This document shows positions 24,932 through 34,437 of a stretch of DNA of 64,000 bases, piece after piece. The DNA comes from CAYFKJ01 sp964343605 (GTDB lineage Bacteria > Pseudomonadota > Alphaproteobacteria > UBA2966), in contig CAYFKJ010000005.1 in assembly GCA_964343605.1 (NCBI GenBank), positions 62,001 to 126,000 of the forward strand, given 5' to 3'. Position 1 is the first letter of the stretch. Each line of letters starts with the position of its first letter. Both the position numbers and the translations under genes were made by a program. The notes beneath the pieces are model-generated. The model saw only the letters and a program-made list of their open reading frames with translations, was not told where the DNA came from and did no database searches.

Positions 24932-24967
24932 GGCGGACGGGAGCCATTCCCGTCCGCCATTTTTTTT
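24932..24967 (+). terminator. Rho-independent terminator or attenuator after the TRAP binding-protein gene
   Basis: An 11-bp perfect stem GGCGGACGGGA / TCCCGTCCGCC with loop GCCAT (24932-24958) is followed by A and eight T residues. It lies between the binding-protein gene and the permease gene. In TRAP operons this typically allows more binding protein than permease to be made. Confidence 0.9.
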
Positions 24968-25030
24968 AAGATTGAGTAATTCGTTTGATCAAAAGACCCA
25001 ATTAAGAATTTTTCCTGACGGGGGATGGCA

Positions 25031-27622
25031 ATGAGTGAAGAAAATAGTGGCGTCCAGGCGAGCCAGGACGAACTTGAAGACCTGATCGCCGAATCGGATA
25101 CCGGCGCCCGGGCACCGACGGGCATACCGGCGAAGATACTCTGGTGGGTGCCGCTGATCTGGTCGGGCTTCCAGCTCTGGATCACCTCGCCGCTGCCCTT
25201 CATGGTGCGCTTCGGCATCTTCAACAGCACGGAGGCCCGCTCAATCCACCTGGCCTTCGCCATCTTCCTCGCCTACTTGGCATTCCCGGCGCTCAAGAAA
25301 TCGCCGCGCCACTACATTCCCATCCAGGACTGGATCATCGCCATCCTGGCGGCATTTTGTGCGGCTTACGGATATATCTATTACGTCGAATTGTCGGACC
25401 GGCCCGGCCTGCCCATCACCATGGACATCGTGGTGTCGGTAATCGGGCTTATCCTGATCCTGGAAGCCACCCGCCGCGCCCTCGGCCCGCCGTTGATGAT
25501 CGTTGCCATCATCTTCCTGGGCTATACCTTCGGCGGCCCCTGGATGCCGGAAGTCATCGCCCACAAGGGCGCCAGCCTGGCCAAGGGCATGTCGCACTAC
25601 TACCTGACGACGGAAGGCGTCTTCGGCATCGCGCTGGGCGTCTCGACTTCCATGGTGTTCCTCTTCGTGCTGTTCGGCTCATTGCTCGAAAAGGCGGGGG
25701 CGGGCAACTACTTTATCCGCGTCGCTTTTGCCCTGATGGGACACATGCGGGGTGGCCCGGCCAAAGCAGCCGTCGTATCCTCGGGTATGACGGGCCTGGT
25801 TTCGGGTTCCGCCATCGCCAATGTCGTGACCACGGGAACCTTCACCATTCCCCTCATGCGCAAGGTCGGCTTCTCCGCCGAGAAGGCGGGTGCGGTCGAG
25901 GTTGCCTCCTCCACCAACGGACAGTTGACACCGCCGATCATGGGCGCCGTGGCCTTCCTGATGGTCGAGTTCGTCGGCATCACCTACACCGAAGTGATCA
26001 AGCACGCCGCCTTGCCGGCGCTGATCTCCTATTTCGCCCTGGTTTACATCGTTCATTTGGAGGCGGTGAAGGCCGACATGAAGGGCCTGCCGCGCAAGAA
26101 CCCACCCAAGTTCCTCGTCAGTTTCGTTATGTTCATGGGGACCTTTGTCGGCCTGGCGGTGCTGTGTGCCATTGCCTATTACGGCCTGGGCTGGATGAAG
26201 GGCGCGTTCGGCGACGCCACGCCTTGGATCGCCTCCGTGATCCTGGTTGGCGCTTACGTCGGCCTTCTGAAGTACGCCACCCGGTTCCCGGAACTCGAAC
26301 ACGACATCGAGATTACCGAACTGCCGGAGCCGGGTCCGACGATCAAGGCGGGTCTTTACTACCTGCTGCCCGTCGCCGTTCTGGTCTGGTGCCTGGTGGT
26401 CGAGCGACTGTCGCCCGGTCTTTCGGCCTTCTGGGCGACCATGTTCATGTTGTTCGTGCTGGTGACGCAAAAGCCGCTAAAGGACGTCATGCACGAGACC
26501 GGTGAAAGTTTCGTCGAGGGGCTCAAGGCCGGCGTCAGTGACATGTGCGAGGGCATGATCGCGGGTGCGCGCAACATGATCGGCATCGGCGTCGCCACGG
26601 CGGCGGCCGGCATCATCGTCGGTACCGTGACGCTTACGGGCGTCGGCCTCGTCATGGCGGAATTCGTCGAGTTCATCTCGGGCGGCTACGTGCTGCTGAT
26701 GCTGCTGTTCACCGCCATCCTCAGTCTCCTGCTCGGCATGGGGCTGCCGACAACGGCCAACTACATCGTCGTCTCTTCCCTGATGGCGCCCGTGATCGTG
26801 ACCGTCGGCGCCGCGCACGGCCTGATCGTCCCGTTGATCGCGGTGCACATGTTCGTCTTCTACTTCGGCATTTTGGCGGACGACACGCCACCCGTTGCGA
26901 TGGCCGCCTTCGCGGCTGCCGCCATATCGGGCGGCGATCCAATACGCACGGGTATCCAGGGTTTCACCTACGATATCCGCACGGCGATCCTGCCCTTCCT
27001 GTTCATCTTCAATACCGAACTGCTGATGATCGGCATCGAAAGCTGGTACCACCTGCTGATCACGATCGCCACGGCCGTTATTGCCATGATGCTGTTTGCC
27101 GCCGGCACGCAGGGCTACTTCATCTCCAAGAGCCGGTTGTGGGAGTCGCTCGCGCTGCTGCTGGTGGCCTTCACCCTGTTCCGGCCGGGCTACTGGATGG
27201 ATCAACTCTATCCGCCGCTCGACGAGGTGCCGGGCGCAGGAATTTATGAAATTGCCACAAAAATGCCGGCAGATTCGCAAATTCGCATCCGCGTGACGGG
27301 GGAAGATTTGGAAGGCCGCGCCATCGACAAGTCGGTGATGCTGCCGCTGGGCGCTCCCGGCAAGGGTGAGGACAGATTGAAGGAAGCGGGGCTCGAACTC
27401 CGCTTCGAAGAGGGTAAGGCTCTGGTCGACAACATCGGATTCGGCAGTACGGCGGAGCGGCAGAAGATCGATTTCGATTACGAGATCGCCGGCGTGCTGA
27501 TTGAGTCTGACCGGCCCGCCAAGCAACTCTTCTATCTCCCGGCGATCCTGTTGCTGGCGGTGATCATCTTGCTGCAGCGACGCCGAAAAGATAGCGACGC
27601 CGCGGCGATGGCGGCGGCATAG
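25031..27622 (+). CDS. TAXI-type TRAP transporter fused permease (DctQM fusion)
   Basis: A protein of about 863 residues with some 18-20 hydrophobic segments. The first four correspond to a DctQ-like unit and the next ones to the 12-helix DctM unit. In DctM the motifs SSTNGQLTPPIMGAVAFLM and LLGMGLPTTANYIVVSSLMAP are typical of TRAP large permeases. The C-terminal part after about residue 720 is an extra soluble/membrane region of the DUF3394 kind seen in TAXI fusions. The ATG at 25031 is preferred to that at 25025 because GGGGGA lies six bases upstream. It would import an organic acid with sodium or protons, with the upstream (here broken) binding protein. Confidence 0.9.
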   Translation: MSEENSGVQASQDELEDLIAESDTGARAPTGIPAKILWWVPLIWSGFQLWITSPLPFMVRFGIFNSTEARSIHLAFAIFLAYLAFPALKKSPRHYIPIQDWIIAILAAFCAAYGYIYYVELSDRPGLPITMDIVVSVIGLILILEATRRALGPPLMIVAIIFLGYTFGGPWMPEVIAHKGASLAKGMSHYYLTTEGVFGIALGVSTSMVFLFVLFGSLLEKAGAGNYFIRVAFALMGHMRGGPAKAAVVSSGMTGLVSGSAIANVVTTGTFTIPLMRKVGFSAEKAGAVEVASSTNGQLTPPIMGAVAFLMVEFVGITYTEVIKHAALPALISYFALVYIVHLEAVKADMKGLPRKNPPKFLVSFVMFMGTFVGLAVLCAIAYYGLGWMKGAFGDATPWIASVILVGAYVGLLKYATRFPELEHDIEITELPEPGPTIKAGLYYLLPVAVLVWCLVVERLSPGLSAFWATMFMLFVLVTQKPLKDVMHETGESFVEGLKAGVSDMCEGMIAGARNMIGIGVATAAAGIIVGTVTLTGVGLVMAEFVEFISGGYVLLMLLFTAILSLLLGMGLPTTANYIVVSSLMAPVIVTVGAAHGLIVPLIAVHMFVFYFGILADDTPPVAMAAFAAAAISGGDPIRTGIQGFTYDIRTAILPFLFIFNTELLMIGIESWYHLLITIATAVIAMMLFAAGTQGYFISKSRLWESLALLLVAFTLFRPGYWMDQLYPPLDEVPGAGIYEIATKMPADSQIRIRVTGEDLEGRAIDKSVMLPLGAPGKGEDRLKEAGLELRFEEGKALVDNIGFGSTAERQKIDFDYEIAGVLIESDRPAKQLFYLPAILLLAVIILLQRRRKDSDAAAMAAA

Positions 27623-27634
27623 GAGGATATGACC

Positions 27635-28060
27635 ATGTACAAAGACATTCTTCTCGCCGTCGATCTCGGGGACGAAAGCTCCTGGAAAAAAGCATTGCCC
27701 CAGGCCGTTGAGCTTTGCCGATCAAGTGGCGGCAACCTCCATGTCGTTACCGTATTGCCCGACTTCGGCATGAGCATCGTCGGCCAGTTCTTCCCCGAAG
27801 GCTACGAAAAGGAGGCGGCCGCCAAGGCTCTGGAGGCTCTCAAGGCTTTCGTCAAGGACAACGTGCCCGACGACATAGGCGTGCAGCACATCGTTGGCGA
27901 AGGGTCGGTCTACGAATCGATCCTCGGCATTGCAAAGCAAACGAAGGTCGACCTCATCATCGTGGCGGCGCATCGGCCGGACCTCAAGGACTACCTCCTG
28001 GGCCCCAACGCCGCGCGCATCGTGCGCCACGCCGACTGTTCGGTGCTGGTCGTGCGCTAA
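27635..28060 (+). CDS. Universal stress protein of the UspA family (TeaD-like position)
   Basis: A 141-residue UspA-fold protein beginning MYKDILLAVDLGDESSW. The C-terminal nucleotide-loop region is VAAHRPDLKDYLLGPNAARIVRHADCSVLVVR. The usual ATP motif G-2x-G-9x-G(S/T) is only partly kept. It follows the TRAP permease by 12 bases with GGAGG before the start. UspA proteins in TRAP operons, such as TeaD of Halomonas, modulate transport in response to ATP, which is the likely role here. An ATG six bases upstream is too close to the Shine-Dalgarno. The 3' end overlaps the convergent methyltransferase gene by 4 bases. Confidence 0.88.
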   Translation: MYKDILLAVDLGDESSWKKALPQAVELCRSSGGNLHVVTVLPDFGMSIVGQFFPEGYEKEAAAKALEALKAFVKDNVPDDIGVQHIVGEGSVYESILGIAKQTKVDLIIVAAHRPDLKDYLLGPNAARIVRHADCSVLVVR

Positions 28061-29613
28061 CCCACGATGTGACGGTCGGCGGCGGCGACGACGTCGGCGA
28101 TTTCGCGTTTGGCGTCGTCGTCGAGAATGTCCCGGTCCGCACCGTCACGGATCAGCATTAACGCCGTTTCGCGGGCTTCGTCGAAGGCAGTGCGCCGCTG
28201 GGACGCCTCGTAGTCGTCGCGGCCCTGGCGTAGGTACGCCTTGGGCGTCAATTGCTCGCGGCAGTGCTCCAGGGTGTGCGGGGAATCGAGGAAGTGACCG
28301 CCGATATCGACGCTCGTCAGTCCGTTCCAATTGAGCGCGCCATCATCGACAGAGGGCGGCTGTAGGAAACGGCGGATCATGCCGCCCGCTTCGTTATCGA
28401 GCACAGCCTGGACCGGACTGAACACGGTGGCGCATTCCAACTGCCCGACGCCGCCCAGGACGTCGGCGCCCGAGAGCGCCACCGCCTGGCCCAGCATGGC
28501 GCGCTCCGCCATGGACTGGACGTCGACGTCCGGCGTGTCCGACCCCGCGCCGTAGGTATGGGTGATCATGCCGAAACCGTGTTTCATGAGTTGCACGGCG
28601 GCAGCCGCCGACTGGATGGATTCGGCGCTCGATTGCAGGGCGCTGCCGGTGCGCATGTCGAGGCTGAACATCAGGGGCGTGGCGATGACGGGCGTGCCGG
28701 GCGCCAGGACATGGGCGAGGCACGTCATGGCGAGGATTTCGGCCGCCGCCATGACGACCGAGCCACCCGTCGACAGCGGCGCGGTGCCGCCCGCTGTGGG
28801 CAGGCTGCAGGCGTGCAACGGCAGGCCGAAGCGCCCGGCCTGAATGATCGCCTCCGTGTCCATCTCTTTGAATTCAAGCGGCGTGAACGAGCACGTGATG
28901 CAACTGGCGAGAGGGCGGGCCCTGAGGTTGTCTTCCCCGCCCGCCGCGATAGCCGCCAGCCGCATCAGGTATTCGACGTTGAGCTTTTCATAAGGCTGCA
29001 TCCAGACGTGTTTGTCGGTGCGCTGAATCAAGGCTGCCAAACTGTGAATGTCGGCAGTGATTTCCGGTACGCCGTGCACGAACGGGTGGGCCACAAACCC
29101 GACCTCGTCCAGACCGGTTGCCACGGCCGCGATTTCCGCCACTGCCACCAGATCGAGGTTCCGGTATGAGCCGTCCGCCGGATCGACGTAGCCATGTGCA
29201 CCTGTGCCGGTGCGCATGATGAAGGCGCCGTCGGCGCGCGGCAGGCGGAGATCCCGCGCCGGCGTCTTGCCGCAAAGTCCGATTTCCTGAGGCAGCGCCG
29301 CCAGCGCTTCCCACACCAGTTCACGCGGCAGGCTGAGGCAGTCCGCCCGGGTTGCGGGTTTCGCCCCGGCTTTTATCAAACCGTCGTGGCCATCGGGGTG
29401 GACGACGGCCACGCCGTGCCCTTCCAAAAGATCGAGAGTCCGCTGCTTCAATTGTTCAAGCGCGCCCGCTTCGAGCATGCCGAACAATGGACGCCGGTCG
29501 GTGGGCTTGCCGATGATGAAGGCGTTGGGGCCGGACGTCGTTTGTTCCGTCCGTGCGCGAATGCGCCGCCGCCTCGATTGCCCCGCTCGTTCCGCCAATT
29601 CGAACTCCTCCAC
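28057..29613 (-). CDS. Trimethylamine methyltransferase (MttB) family protein without pyrrolysine
   Basis: A 518-residue MttB-superfamily protein with a GTG start. Conserved segments include LLEGHGVAVVHPDG, the GTGAHGYVDPADGSYRNLDL block, CSLPTAGGTAPLSTGGSVVMAAAE and GQLECATVFSPVQAVLDNE. The frame is read through with no internal amber codon, so this is the non-pyrrolysine branch, whose studied members demethylate quaternary amines such as glycine betaine onto a corrinoid protein. No corrinoid protein or MtvA/MtbA-like methyltransferase is adjacent. Placement beside a TRAP transporter hints at a methylated osmolyte, as inference. Confidence 0.85.
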   Translation of the reverse strand: MEEFELAERAGQSRRRRIRARTEQTTSGPNAFIIGKPTDRRPLFGMLEAGALEQLKQRTLDLLEGHGVAVVHPDGHDGLIKAGAKPATRADCLSLPRELVWEALAALPQEIGLCGKTPARDLRLPRADGAFIMRTGTGAHGYVDPADGSYRNLDLVAVAEIAAVATGLDEVGFVAHPFVHGVPEITADIHSLAALIQRTDKHVWMQPYEKLNVEYLMRLAAIAAGGEDNLRARPLASCITCSFTPLEFKEMDTEAIIQAGRFGLPLHACSLPTAGGTAPLSTGGSVVMAAAEILAMTCLAHVLAPGTPVIATPLMFSLDMRTGSALQSSAESIQSAAAAVQLMKHGFGMITHTYGAGSDTPDVDVQSMAERAMLGQAVALSGADVLGGVGQLECATVFSPVQAVLDNEAGGMIRRFLQPPSVDDGALNWNGLTSVDIGGHFLDSPHTLEHCREQLTPKAYLRQGRDDYEASQRRTAFDEARETALMLIRDGADRDILDDDAKREIADVVAAADRHIVG

Positions 29614-29659
29614 CGTTTACCGCAAGCGACAATAGCGGTGGAGGATGTTCGCGGCAAAC

Positions 29660-30805
29660 TCACATACGCTTGGCGATTTCCTCCAGCATGACTTCAGTTG
29701 CCCCGCCGCCGATGGACTGGACGCGGGCGTCGCGGGCCATGCGTTCGATGGCGCTCTCGCGGATGCAGCCGAAGCCGCCGTGGAACTGCTGGCAGTCGTA
29801 GACCACGCGGTTGACCAGTTCGCCGCAGTACGCCTTCACCATCGAGACCTCCTTCTCGCAGGCAATACCCTGGGCGTCGAGCCAGGCGGCGTGGTAGACC
29901 AGTTGGCGTCCCGCCTCGACCTCCGCCGAACGCTGGGCCAAGCGTTGGCGGATGCCTTGCTTGTCCCACAGAACGCCGCCGAAGGCCTTGCGCTCGCGCA
30001 CGTATTCGGCGGTGATCTCAATGGCCTTCTGGGCCTCCCCCATGGACTGGGCGCCGATCACCGTGCGTTCGTTCTGGAAATTCTGCATCACGGCGTAAAA
30101 TCCCCGGTTTTCCTCGCCCAGCATGTTGGCTGCCGGAATGCGGCAGTTGTCGAAAATCAATTCGGCGGTGTCCGAGCAGTGCCAGCCCATCTTGTCCAAT
30201 GCCCGCCCGACGGAGAAGCCCGGCGTGCCCTTTTCGACGATGAACATGGTGATGCCGCGCGAACCTTTGACGTCGGGGTTGGTTTTGGCGGCGACGAAAT
30301 AGAGGTCGGCATGGACGCCGTTGGTGATGAACATCTTGGCGCCGTTCAGTACCCAGTCGCCGCCGTCCCGCACGGCGCGTGTCTTGATGCCCGCGACGTC
30401 CGATCCGGCGTCGGGCTCGGTGACCGCTACCGCCGTCACCAGATCACCGCTGACGATACCCGGCATGTAGGTCTTGCGCTGCTCGTCGCTGCCGGCCCGG
30501 AAGAGGTGCGGCGACGCCATATCGGTGTGGACCAGTACCGATACAGAGAATCCCCCGAAGGTCGAGCGGCCCAGTTCCTCCGCCAGCACGGCCGTCGTCA
30601 GCGTATCGAGGTCGGAGCCGCCGTATTCCTGCGGGTAGCGCACGCCGAGGAAACCGAGCTTGCCCATTTCTCGGAAAACCTCGCGCGGCACCATGCCTGC
30701 GGCTTCCCACTCCTCGCCGTTGGGCACGATCTCGTTTTCGACATAGCGCCGCAACTGTTCGCGAAAGAGCTTTGTGTCTTCTGTTTCGTAAATGCTGGTT
30801 GTCAT
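29660..30805 (-). CDS. Acyl-CoA dehydrogenase
   Basis: A 381-residue FAD enzyme. Signatures are AVAVTEPDAGSDVAGIKT (substrate/FAD loop), KMFITNG, and the C-terminal FHGGFGCIRESAIERMARDARVQSIGGGATEVMLEEIAKRM read as two blocks. The position that holds the catalytic Glu in the IYEGT loop of medium-chain enzymes is Gly here, as in long-chain, isovaleryl and citronellyl-CoA dehydrogenase-type members that use a Glu elsewhere. It lies 23 bases after the biotin carboxylase gene. The order TetR-carboxylase beta-carboxylase alpha-ACAD fits branched-chain or isoprenoid acyl-CoA oxidation (Liu- or Atu-like). Confidence 0.9.
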   Translation of the reverse strand: MTTSIYETEDTKLFREQLRRYVENEIVPNGEEWEAAGMVPREVFREMGKLGFLGVRYPQEYGGSDLDTLTTAVLAEELGRSTFGGFSVSVLVHTDMASPHLFRAGSDEQRKTYMPGIVSGDLVTAVAVTEPDAGSDVAGIKTRAVRDGGDWVLNGAKMFITNGVHADLYFVAAKTNPDVKGSRGITMFIVEKGTPGFSVGRALDKMGWHCSDTAELIFDNCRIPAANMLGEENRGFYAVMQNFQNERTVIGAQSMGEAQKAIEITAEYVRERKAFGGVLWDKQGIRQRLAQRSAEVEAGRQLVYHAAWLDAQGIACEKEVSMVKAYCGELVNRVVYDCQQFHGGFGCIRESAIERMARDARVQSIGGGATEVMLEEIAKRM

Positions 30806-30828
30806 GTCCGTTCTCTCGATTCGGGTGC

Positions 30829-32826
30829 CTATTCGGGGGAAAATTCGACGAGCAGGGCGCCGCCGACGACATTGTCGCCGGCTGCGCAGTGGACTTCACC
30901 GACCTGTCCGCCGGTTTCGCTGCGAAGGCTCTGCTGCAGTTTCATGGCTTCCATGATGACGACGATGCCGCCCGCAGAGACGGTGTCGCCCGCCTCGACG
31001 CGGACTTCGGTCACCAAACCCGGCATCGGAGCGCGGATCTGTCCGTCGACATCGGTCTGACCGCCGGCGTTGCTGCCCAACAACACCTGTTCGGGCAAAT
31101 GTACGTTGAAGTCATGCGTTGTTGTCTGCAAGAACAATGTTACGCGATCACCGTCGACATGAACCGGGATATCGCGCCGGCAATCCGCTCCCGTGAAGGT
31201 CAGTACGCCGCCCGCAAGCTCCACCGCGTCCAGCACGAGCGCCGGCTCATCGCCCACGACGATCTCATGGTTTCCCGCCCGCCCCGTAATTCTGACCTCA
31301 ACGTCGGCCTCGTCATCATGGCGAACATGCAGGACGGTGGATCCGTTCGCGCCCGCCGGTTCGGTCAAGCGCCATGCGCCAAGCGTTTGCCAGGGAATTT
31401 GGGAATCGGGCGACAACGACAAGTAATAGGCCAGGGCCGCCGCCGCGATATCCCGGGTACCTTTGTCGGGTGCCCGCCAGCCGTCGGGGAAATGTCGATC
31501 GAGAAACGCCGTATGGATTTGGCCTGCGTTAAATTCTTCCCGGTCAAGAACTCCGGATATAAAGGCCATGTTCGTTCCGACGCCGGCGATGCGATAATCG
31601 TTCAGGGCCCGGCGCAATCGACGAACAGCCGCCGGGCGGTCCGGTCCCCGAGCGATGACCTTCGCCAACATGGAATCGTAGTAGGGAGAAACGGTCATCC
31701 CCTCGGTCAATCCGCTGTCGACGCGGATTTGCTCCCCGGTGGGCTCGAGATAATGCGTTACCTCGCCGGTTTGCGGCAGGTACCCTTGCGCCGGGTCTTC
31801 GGCGGCGATGCGGGCTTCCATTGCAGCGCCGTCGAACCTGACCTCCGATTGGCTGAAGGTAATTTCTTCACCGGCCGCGATCCGGATCTGCCAGGCCACC
31901 AGGTCGTGACCGGTGACCATCTCCGTGACCGGGTGTTCGACCTGCAATCGGGTATTCATTTCCAGGAAGAAGTACTCGCCGTTCTCCGTGTCGTAGATGA
32001 ACTCGACGGTGCCGGCGGAATCGTAACCGATGCCGCCGGCAAGTTTCACGGCATCGGTGACCATGCGCTCGCGGATCTCGGGCGCGAAATCCGGCGCGGG
32101 CGTCTCCTCGATGATCTTCTGGTGGTTGCGCTGAATGGAACAATCCCGTTCACCGAGATGCCGGACGTTGCCGTGACGGTCCGCCAGAACCTGAACTTCA
32201 ATGTGACGGGAGCGCGCGATAAAACGCTCCAGCAGAATGTCGCCGTCACCGAAGGCGCTCAAGGCTTCAGCGCGGGCAGCGGCCAGATCATCGCCGAACT
32301 CCGAAAGATCTTTAACGAGACGCATGCCGCGGCCGCCGCCACCGGCGCTGGCTTTGATCATGACCGGAGCGCCGATGCGCCGGGCTTCCGCCGCCAGCAG
32401 ATCGTCTTCCTGCACCTTGCCGGAATAACCCGGCACGACGGGCAAACCGGCCTTGATCGCCGCCGCCTTGGCTTCGATCTTGGAGCCCATGCGGCGGATG
32501 ACGTCCGGTGACGGACCGATAAAGGTCAGGCCGGCTTCGGCGCAGCAGGCTGCGAATTCGGCGTTCTCCGAGAGGAAGCCGTATCCGGGGTGGATGGCTT
32601 CCGCGCCGACGCGCTTCGCCGCCGCGACGATGGCATTGATGTCAAGGTAACTGGCGGCCGCTTCGGGCGGGCCGATGCAGACGGCGCTGTCCGCCGCCAG
32701 GGCATGCCGTGCGTCACGATCGGCTTCGGAATAGACCGCCGTCGTGGCGATGCCCATCTCCCGGCAGGTGCGGATCACGCGGCAGGCGATCTCCCCCCGG
32801 TTGGCGATCAGGATTCTTTGAAACAT
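30829..32826 (-). CDS. Acyl-CoA carboxylase alpha subunit (biotin carboxylase plus biotin carrier)
   Basis: A 665-residue protein. The N-terminal biotin carboxylase (about 1-450) begins FQRILIANRGEIACRVIRTCREMGI, with the ATP-grasp loop KASAGGGGRGMRLV and the EMNTRLQVEHPVTE active-site motif. A BT-like linker (about 460-590) and a C-terminal biotinyl domain follow, with the biotin lysine in VIMEAMKLQQSL. It carboxylates biotin and passes CO2 to the beta subunit encoded 9 bases upstream. The architecture fits methylcrotonyl-, geranyl- or propionyl-CoA carboxylase; the acyl-CoA is set by the beta subunit. Confidence 0.92.
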   Translation of the reverse strand: MFQRILIANRGEIACRVIRTCREMGIATTAVYSEADRDARHALAADSAVCIGPPEAAASYLDINAIVAAAKRVGAEAIHPGYGFLSENAEFAACCAEAGLTFIGPSPDVIRRMGSKIEAKAAAIKAGLPVVPGYSGKVQEDDLLAAEARRIGAPVMIKASAGGGGRGMRLVKDLSEFGDDLAAARAEALSAFGDGDILLERFIARSRHIEVQVLADRHGNVRHLGERDCSIQRNHQKIIEETPAPDFAPEIRERMVTDAVKLAGGIGYDSAGTVEFIYDTENGEYFFLEMNTRLQVEHPVTEMVTGHDLVAWQIRIAAGEEITFSQSEVRFDGAAMEARIAAEDPAQGYLPQTGEVTHYLEPTGEQIRVDSGLTEGMTVSPYYDSMLAKVIARGPDRPAAVRRLRRALNDYRIAGVGTNMAFISGVLDREEFNAGQIHTAFLDRHFPDGWRAPDKGTRDIAAAALAYYLSLSPDSQIPWQTLGAWRLTEPAGANGSTVLHVRHDDEADVEVRITGRAGNHEIVVGDEPALVLDAVELAGGVLTFTGADCRRDIPVHVDGDRVTLFLQTTTHDFNVHLPEQVLLGSNAGGQTDVDGQIRAPMPGLVTEVRVEAGDTVSAGGIVVIMEAMKLQQSLRSETGGQVGEVHCAAGDNVVGGALLVEFSPE

Positions 32827-32835
32827 CTCTCCCGC

Positions 32836-34437
32836 CTACATCCGGAACACGGGAGAGAATTCGCCCGCCTCGGGCGTGGTCTGGATGACGGCCAGACAAA
32901 GGCCGAGCACATCGCGGGTCTGGGCGGGTTCGATCAATCCGTCGTCCCAGAGCCGCGAGGTGGCGTAGTAGGGATCGCTCTGTTCGCCGTATTGGGCCCG
33001 GATTCCGGCTTCGATTTCGTCAAGTTCCTCCTGGCTCGCCTCGTCGCCCTTCAGGCTGGCGCGCCTAAGCGTCTGCATCACATTGGTCGCGATGTCGGCG
33101 CTCATGGTGGCGACCTCGGCGGTGGGCCAAGCGAACATGAACCGCGGCCGGAAACCGCGCCCGCACATGCCGTAATTGCCCGCGCCGTAGGAGCCGCCGA
33201 CGATCACTGAAATACGGGGCACGCGCGCGGTCGCCACGGCATGAACCATCTTGGCGCTGTCCTTGGCGATGCCGCCGCGTTCGGCGTCGACGCCGACCAT
33301 GAAGCCGGTGATGTTGTGCAGGAACAGCAAAGCAATGTTGCGCTGATTACAAAGCTCGATGTAGTGCGCGCCCTTAAGCGACGATTGGGATAGCAGCGCG
33401 CCGTTGTTACCCAGGATGCCGATGGGATGGCCGTGGATGCGGGCGGTGCCGCATACCAGGGTCTCCCCCCAGTCGGGTTTGAATTCGCGAAACTCGCTGC
33501 CGTCGACCAGGCGGGCGATGATCTCCCGCACGTCGTAGGGTATTTTCCGGTCGCGGCTGATGATGCCGTCGATTTCGCCGGTGTCATAGAGCGGGGGACG
33601 GACAGGTTCGACATCCGTTGCTTCGGCCCTCTTAAAACTTAGGCTGGCGACGATATCGCGCACCCGCGCCAGGGCCTGCGGCTCGTCATCCGCCAGGTAG
33701 TCGGAAACGCCCGAAACGGTGGTGTGCATCTCGGCGCCGCCCAGCGTTTCGCCGTCGACGTCCTCGTTGATGGCGGCCTTGACGATGGAGGGGCCGCCCA
33801 GGTGGATGCGCGCGTTGCCCTTGACCATGACGACCTCGTCGGACAAAGCGGGTATGTAGGCGCCGCCCGCCGTGCAGCCGCCGAACACGGCGGATATCTG
33901 CGGCAAGCCGGTGGCCGACATGTTGCACTGCCGGTGAAAGCCGTTGCCGAAGTGATCGCGATCGGGAAAGACGCGGTCCTGTTCCGGCAGGTAGGCACCG
34001 CCGCAGTCCACCAGGTAGATGCAGGGCAGGCGGTTTTCGGCGGCGATTTCCTGGGCGCGCAGGTGCTTCTTGACCGTTTCGTGAAAGAACGAACCGCCTT
34101 TGACGGTGGCGTCGTTTGCGATCATGACGCAAAGGGTGCCGCTGATGGTGCCGATCCCGGTGACGATGCCGGCGCCGGGAACTTCGTTGCCGTATTGGCC
34201 CCAGGCGGCCAGGGTGGAAAGCTCGAGGAACGCCGTGCCGGGATCGATCAGCCGGTCGATGCGTTCCCGCGCCAACAGTTTGCCGCGGGCATGGTGACGA
34301 TCGATCAATGCCTCTCGTCCGCCGCCCACGACAACCGCCAGGCGTTCCCGCAAAGTCGTATTGAGGTTGACGGCATGCTCGGCATTGTCACGGAATATGA
34401 CCGACCGGGCGTCGACGCCGCTTTGTATCACCGTCAT
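32836..34437 (-). CDS. Acyl-CoA carboxylase beta subunit (methylcrotonyl/geranyl-CoA carboxylase-like carboxyltransferase)
   Basis: A 533-residue carboxyltransferase with the two crotonase-like halves: GAGIVTGIGTISGTLCVMIANDATVKGGS and GGCTAGGAYIPALSDE in the N-terminal half, and GNNGALLSQSSLKGAHYIELC, GFMVGVDAERGGIAKDSAKMVHA and SVIVGGSYGAGNYGMCGRGF in the C-terminal half. This series is characteristic of methylcrotonyl-CoA and geranyl-CoA carboxylase beta subunits rather than propionyl-CoA ones. The start overlaps the TetR gene stop (ATGA). Together with the alpha subunit and ACAD it suggests leucine or acyclic-terpenoid catabolism; no HMG-CoA lyase or enoyl hydratase gene is in view. Confidence 0.9.
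   Translation of the reverse strand: MTVIQSGVDARSVIFRDNAEHAVNLNTTLRERLAVVVGGGREALIDRHHARGKLLARERIDRLIDPGTAFLELSTLAAWGQYGNEVPGAGIVTGIGTISGTLCVMIANDATVKGGSFFHETVKKHLRAQEIAAENRLPCIYLVDCGGAYLPEQDRVFPDRDHFGNGFHRQCNMSATGLPQISAVFGGCTAGGAYIPALSDEVVMVKGNARIHLGGPSIVKAAINEDVDGETLGGAEMHTTVSGVSDYLADDEPQALARVRDIVASLSFKRAEATDVEPVRPPLYDTGEIDGIISRDRKIPYDVREIIARLVDGSEFREFKPDWGETLVCGTARIHGHPIGILGNNGALLSQSSLKGAHYIELCNQRNIALLFLHNITGFMVGVDAERGGIAKDSAKMVHAVATARVPRISVIVGGSYGAGNYGMCGRGFRPRFMFAWPTAEVATMSADIATNVMQTLRRASLKGDEASQEELDEIEAGIRAQYGEQSDPYYATSRLWDDGLIEPAQTRDVLGLCLAVIQTTPEAGEFSPVFRM

Noticed and set aside
30829..34437. Propionyl-CoA carboxylase
   Set aside because: Beta-subunit motifs and the TetR/ACAD context fit the methylcrotonyl/geranyl-CoA group better; no methylmalonyl-CoA genes are nearby.
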